Shown: one piece after another, positions 12,634-16,142 of the stretch
How positions within the stretch are numbered: position 1 is the first letter of the stretch
Layout of the letters: the number at the start of each line of letters is the position of its first letter
NCBI GenBank assembly: GCA_900544375.1
Contig: UQUZ01000053.1
Location: 1-16,142, forward strand
Direction of reading: 5' to 3'
From: an uncultured Oscillospiraceae bacterium
Lineage (GTDB): Bacteria; Bacillota; Clostridia; Oscillospirales; Acutalibacteraceae
Length of the DNA: 16,142 bases
Program-made: the position numbers and the translations under genes
Notes under the pieces: generated by a model
The model's database searches: none
Told to the model about the DNA's origin: nothing
What the model saw: the letters and a program-made list of their open reading frames with translations, nothing else

Positions 12634-13692
12634 ATGAGCATGAAAAAAACCTTTTTTGGCGCCTTGCCCGATGGCAAACCGGTAGACTGCTATACAATAG
12701 AAAACCAAAATGGCATGCGTGCCGAAATCCTAACCTACGGCGGCACGCTCAATAAGCTGTATGTGCCGGATCAAAACGGTGTATTTGCAGATGTTTTGAT
12801 CGGTTTCGATACCTTGGAAGGGCATTTGAACCATTCTGATTATCAGGGCATGCTTGTTGGGCGCTATGCCAACCGCATTGCGGATGGGGCTTTTGTGCTC
12901 AACGGCGAAGAATACCATGTGACGAAAAATGAAAATCAAATCACCTGCCTGCATGGCGGCGGCGAGTTTTCCCACGCCGTGTGGGATGCCCAGCCTGTGG
13001 GAGAGGATGCGCTGCGCCTGAGCTATGAAAGCCCGGAAGGCGCGCAGGGCTTCCCCGGACGGGTAACCGCTCACGCAGTTTATACCCTGACGCAGGAGAA
13101 TGTGCTTCGCATCGATTATTACGCCGTATCCGATCGGGATACGATTCTGAATCTGACGAATCATGCGTATTTCAACCTTGGCGGCTATGATGCGGGCCAA
13201 ATCACCGGCCATATCCTTCGGCTGAATGCAAGCCAATTTATCCCCACGGATGCGCGTAATATCCCAACCGGTGAACTGCGCGATGTGGAGGGAACGCCGT
13301 TTGACTTCCGAGAACCCAAAGCGATTGGGGATGGAATTGATTCAGACTATGCCCCTATCGCCTCCTGCAAGGGCTATGATCATAATTTCTGCATCGAGCA
13401 TTGGGATGGATCGCTGCGCGAGGCGGCCGAGGTGTATGAGCCGCAAAGCGGGCGTGTGATGCGCGTGACGACCGATCTGCCGGGTGTGCAGCTCTATACG
13501 GGCAATTTCCTTGCCGGGCATCCCGGAAAAGGGGGGAAGCCCGTCGCATGCCGCACAGGGTTCTGCCTGGAGACACAGTATTACCCCGATACGCCGAACC
13601 AGCCGGATTTTCCTTCCTGTGTGTTCCGGGCAGGCGAGGCGTTTGAGAGCACAACGGAATTTCAGTTTTCCGTGCGGGGCCTCAGAGATTGA
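12634..13692 (+). CDS. galM: aldose 1-epimerase (galactose mutarotase)
   Basis: This 352-residue enzyme interconverts alpha and beta anomers of aldoses such as galactose and glucose, feeding newly imported or released sugar to kinases. Family residues are visible: GRYANRI (N80, R81), CLHGGG (H107), TNHAYFNL with the catalytic acid H177, the substrate-binding D249 in GYDHNF, and the catalytic base E313 in CLETQYYPD. The length is standard. AAGGGAG lies 8 nt before the ATG. It directly follows a GPH sugar symporter, which suggests a sugar uptake and mutarotation unit, although no kinase, glycosidase or other Leloir gene is in the window. A strong terminator follows. Confidence 0.95.
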   Translation: MSMKKTFFGALPDGKPVDCYTIENQNGMRAEILTYGGTLNKLYVPDQNGVFADVLIGFDTLEGHLNHSDYQGMLVGRYANRIADGAFVLNGEEYHVTKNENQITCLHGGGEFSHAVWDAQPVGEDALRLSYESPEGAQGFPGRVTAHAVYTLTQENVLRIDYYAVSDRDTILNLTNHAYFNLGGYDAGQITGHILRLNASQFIPTDARNIPTGELRDVEGTPFDFREPKAIGDGIDSDYAPIASCKGYDHNFCIEHWDGSLREAAEVYEPQSGRVMRVTTDLPGVQLYTGNFLAGHPGKGGKPVACRTGFCLETQYYPDTPNQPDFPSCVFRAGEAFESTTEFQFSVRGLRD

Positions 13693-13760
13693 TGTTTCAC
13701 ATGCAGTGTATAGTGCTGGGCAAAAGCGCGGGCCTGATGCGGCCGTGGCGTTTTAGCCTG

Positions 13761-13794
13761 TCAAAAAAGGCCGCGTTTGGGCGGCCTTTTTTGA
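13761..13794. terminator. bidirectional terminator after galM
   Basis: TCAAAAAAGGCCGC (13761-13774) and GCGGCCTTTTTTGA (13781-13794) form a 14-bp perfect inverted repeat with a 6-nt loop. A run of six U follows the G/C stem on each strand. It lies 69 nt after the galM stop codon. Confidence 0.9.
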
Positions 13795-14025
13795 TTCGTT
13801 CATAATGAGCAGACGGATTGATGTTCTGCCGGATTCATGATCGCATAAGCAATTCTTTGTTTATCATTGTGAAATCAAAAATTGATTGCTCCCCACTGTT
13901 TGACGGATGCCCCTGTTGAAAGGGAGGGGAGAACGACAGGCAAATGACGGATGGAGAACAGCAGTTACCAGCTACCGCCTTCCTCGCGGGAAACGCGGAT
14001 AAAAATGAAATTTTGAATAAACTGC
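13795..14025 (+). other. non-coding region with possible RNA structure upstream of hppA
   Basis: No gene is seen in these 230 bp. TGACGGATG occurs twice (13901-13909 and 13945-13953). The segment GGGGAG (13926-13931) can pair with CTCCCC (13889-13894), while the overlapping AGGGG (13925-13929) can pair with CCCCT (13910-13914); the two pairings exclude each other. A CGCG-GGAAA-CGCG hairpin is near 13985-13998. I recognise no known riboswitch, and the hppA promoter lies downstream, so any RNA from here would need another promoter, which I could not find. Confidence 0.35.
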
Positions 14026-14054
14026 TTGCAAAAAATCCGTAGAAATGGTAAAAT
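14026..14054 (+). promoter_or_regulatory. hppA: hppA promoter
   Basis: TTGCAA (14026-14031) and TAAAAT (14049-14054) are separated by 17 bp. The start is expected near 14061, giving a ~77-nt leader. Confidence 0.65.
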
Positions 14055-14065
14055 TTTAATAGCCT

Positions 14066-14090
14066 AGCTGCAATTTATGCAGCTTTTATT
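14066..14090 (+). promoter_or_regulatory. hppA: leader hairpin with U-rich tail, possible attenuator of hppA
   Basis: AGCTGCA (14066-14072) and TGCAGCT (14078-14084) form a 7-bp stem with a 5-nt loop, followed at once by TTTATT. It lies about 5 nt after the predicted transcription start and 48 nt before the hppA ATG. It could be a weak intrinsic terminator (attenuator) or a 5' hairpin that protects the mRNA. Confidence 0.45.
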
Positions 14091-14137
14091 TGTTCGGCAT
14101 CCAAAATCGCCCCAAAATCAAACATAGGAGGTCTTTT

Positions 14138-16142
14138 ATGAACATTTTTCTCATCCTTGCCCTTGCGGCAGGGGCCGTAGCGCTTGTTTATGCGCTGCTG
14201 CTCGCGCTGAAAATCGGCAGAGCTGATGCGGGCACGGCGCGTATGAAGGAGATTGCGGCTTCGATCCACCAGGGCGCAAACGCGTTTCTTTTTTCTGAGT
14301 ATAAGGTGCTGGTCATCTTTGCCGCCGTGCTGTTTCTGCTCATCGGCTTTGGCCTTGGCAATTGGGTGACGGCCATTTGCTTCATTGTCGGCGCGCTGTT
14401 TTCCACCCTGGCCGGTTATTTCGGCATGAATGTGGCAACGAAAGCCAATGTGCGCACCGCGAACGCGGCGAAGGAAGGCGGCATGAACAAAGCGCTTTCC
14501 ATTGCCTTCTCCGGCGGCGCGGTGATGGGGATGTCTGTGGTCGGCCTCGGCCTGTTGGGAATCACTGCGATTTATCTGTTTACAAAGGATGTCAGCGTGC
14601 TTACAGGCTTTAGCCTTGGCGCCTCCTCCATCGCGCTGTTTGCGCGCGTCGGCGGCGGTATTTATACCAAAGCGGCGGATGTGGGCGCAGACCTGGTCGG
14701 CAAGGTGGAGGCCGGGATTCCGGAGGATGACCCGCGCAACCCTGCTGTGATTGCGGATAATGTGGGTGATAACGTCGGCGACGTTGCGGGCATGGGGGCG
14801 GATTTGTTCGAATCCTATGTCGGCTCCATCATCTCCGCCATCACGCTGGGTGTGATCGCTTTTACGGCAAAAGAAGGGTTTTCGGAAGGCGCGTTGTTCC
14901 CCATCTTCCTCTCCGGCATCGGGATCATCGCTTCGATTATTGCCACCTTCTGCGTGCGCTGCAAGGATGGCAGCAACCCGCACAAGGCGCTCAAGGTGAG
15001 CACCTATGTCTCCTCCCTTCTGGTGCTGATTGGCGCGGGCGTGATGAGCCAGTATTTCTTCCATGATTTCAAGGCCTTTTGGGCCGTGTTTGCCGGGCTT
15101 GTGGTCGGCCTGATTATCGGGCAGATCACGGAAGTGTTCACCTCCGGCGATTACCGCTTCGTCAAGGAGATTGCCAAACAGTCTCAAACCGGCTCTGCGA
15201 CGACGATTATCAGCGGCCTTGCGGTCGGCATGAAATCCACGGCAATTCCAGTGCTGATTATCGCGGTGGGGATTCTGGTTGCTTATAAATTCTCCGGCCT
15301 GTATGGTATTGCCCTCGCTGCGGTGGGTATGCTGTCCACAACCGGCATCACCGTAGCGGTGGATGCTTACGGCCCGATCGCGGATAACGCGGGCGGCATT
15401 GCTGAGATGGCGGAGCTTGATGGGAGCGTGCGCGGCATTACGGATAAGCTCGATGCGGTGGGCAATACAACGGCCGCAATCGGCAAGGGCTTTGCCATCG
15501 GCTCCGCAGCGCTCACAGCGCTTGCGCTTTTTGCCTCTTATGCGGAGGCTGTTGGCATTACGAGCGGCATCAGCATTTTGAGCCCCGCCGTGATCTGCGG
15601 CCTGTTCATCGGCGGAATGCTGCCGTTCTTATTTTCTGCAATGACGATGGAATCCGTCGGCAAGGCGGCCAACCAGATGATCGAAGAAGTGCGCCGACAA
15701 TTCAAATCGATCCCCGGCCTGATGGAGGGCACCGGCAGGCCGGATTATAAGCGTTGTGTGGAGATTTCCACAAAAGCAGCCTTACGGGAGATGCTGATCC
15801 CCGGTGTGCTGGCAGTGCTCTCCCCATTGGTGGTCGGCCTGCTGCTCGGCCCGCAGGCGCTTGGCGGCCTGCTGGCAGGTGCGTTGGTCACAGGTGTAAT
15901 GATGGCGATCTTTATGTCTAACGCGGGCGGCGCGTGGGATAATGCCAAAAAATATATTGAAGAGGGTGCAAACGGCGGCAAAGGCAGCGAGGCGCATAAA
16001 GCGGCGGTCGTCGGTGATACGGTCGGCGATCCGTTTAAGGATACTTCCGGTCCCTCAATTAACATCCTCATTAAACTGATGACGATTATTTCCCTTGTTT
16101 TTGCCCCTCTAATCGCTCAGGTTGGTGGGTTGATCCATCTGT
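14138..16142 (+). CDS. hppA: membrane-bound pyrophosphatase (ion-pumping), 3' end beyond the window
   Basis: This multi-helix membrane enzyme couples hydrolysis of pyrophosphate to export of H+ or Na+, saving energy in fermenters with little ATP. The first 668 residues are visible, close to the family's full length, so only the very C-terminus is missing. The substrate site is clear: DVGADLVGKVE (181-191), then DDP (197-199) and DNVGDNVGD (207-215), all acidic residues that bind Mg-PPi. A second acidic motif is near D409-D416, and a third (VGDTVGDPFKD) lies near the end. GNTTAAIGKG (442-451) has Ala where K+-independent enzymes have Lys, so it should be K+-dependent; whether it pumps Na+ or H+ cannot be settled here. 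AGGAGG lies 6 nt before the ATG. It has its own promoter and a leader hairpin. Confidence 0.96.
   Translation, partial: MNIFLILALAAGAVALVYALLLALKIGRADAGTARMKEIAASIHQGANAFLFSEYKVLVIFAAVLFLLIGFGLGNWVTAICFIVGALFSTLAGYFGMNVATKANVRTANAAKEGGMNKALSIAFSGGAVMGMSVVGLGLLGITAIYLFTKDVSVLTGFSLGASSIALFARVGGGIYTKAADVGADLVGKVEAGIPEDDPRNPAVIADNVGDNVGDVAGMGADLFESYVGSIISAITLGVIAFTAKEGFSEGALFPIFLSGIGIIASIIATFCVRCKDGSNPHKALKVSTYVSSLLVLIGAGVMSQYFFHDFKAFWAVFAGLVVGLIIGQITEVFTSGDYRFVKEIAKQSQTGSATTIISGLAVGMKSTAIPVLIIAVGILVAYKFSGLYGIALAAVGMLSTTGITVAVDAYGPIADNAGGIAEMAELDGSVRGITDKLDAVGNTTAAIGKGFAIGSAALTALALFASYAEAVGITSGISILSPAVICGLFIGGMLPFLFSAMTMESVGKAANQMIEEVRRQFKSIPGLMEGTGRPDYKRCVEISTKAALREMLIPGVLAVLSPLVVGLLLGPQALGGLLAGALVTGVMMAIFMSNAGGAWDNAKKYIEEGANGGKGSEAHKAAVVGDTVGDPFKDTSGPSINILIKLMTIISLVFAPLIAQVGGLIHL

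Noticed and set aside
13861..13960. Known riboswitch (FMN, THF, guanidine, glycine or fluoride class) upstream of hppA
   Set aside because: I compared remembered core motifs of these classes and none matches; the segment is also upstream of the predicted hppA promoter.
14075..15187. A 370-codon open frame on the minus strand opposite hppA
   Set aside because: hppA on the plus strand has intact motifs, a perfect ribosome binding site and a promoter. The antisense product is rich in His/Arg/Gln with no family resemblance.

Overview
The window looks like chromosomal DNA of a strictly anaerobic, sugar-fermenting Firmicute of the class Clostridia, probably a gut or rumen member of the Oscillospirales/Christensenellales kind. 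This rests on two [FeFe]-hydrogenase-family proteins, a clostridial-type bifunctional AdhE, a membrane pyrophosphatase, strong AGGAGG-type ribosome binding sites, A/T-rich consensus sigma-A promoters and a moderately high GC content. No rRNA, tRNA, CRISPR array, transposase or phage gene was seen. The taxonomic placement is inference.

Left part (1-5440, minus strand): a hydrogen-metabolism operon, read right to left. It encodes a small NuoE-like [2Fe-2S] protein, a PAS-containing sensory [FeFe] hydrogenase (HydS), a SpoIIE/PP2C-type serine phosphatase with an extra C-terminal domain, a catalytic-type group B-like [FeFe] hydrogenase, and a second NuoE-like protein with its own consensus promoter. 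A bidirectional terminator closes the operon. Its start carries a near-perfect 27-bp A/T-rich palindrome over the promoter. Beyond the terminator, a strong leftward promoter starts another transcript that leaves the window.

Middle (5400-8190, minus strand): adhE, with a consensus promoter and a near-perfect Rex operator placed at the transcription start, so ethanol formation should respond to NADH/NAD+. HydS with the phosphatase beside adhE suggests a local H2/redox control centre: AdhE disposes of NADH as ethanol when H2 build-up limits hydrogenase flux.

Right of adhE (8472-10846, minus strand): a four-gene housekeeping operon. It holds a cytidine deaminase broken by a one-base frameshift in a C run, a Nudix hydrolase, an SDR reductase and a DUF5662 protein. 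It is divergent from a plus-strand sugar unit (10913-13794) containing a GPH/MelB-type symporter and aldose 1-epimerase (galM). The two units have back-to-back consensus promoters with a symmetric operator-like element between them, and galM has its own promoter with a palindrome in the spacer.

Right end (13795-16142, plus strand): a 230-bp non-coding stretch with conflicting hairpins, then a promoter, a 5'-leader hairpin and hppA, a K+-dependent-type membrane pyrophosphatase cut by the window edge. The most interesting system is the HydS-phosphatase-hydrogenase operon with its palindrome, next to the Rex-controlled adhE.
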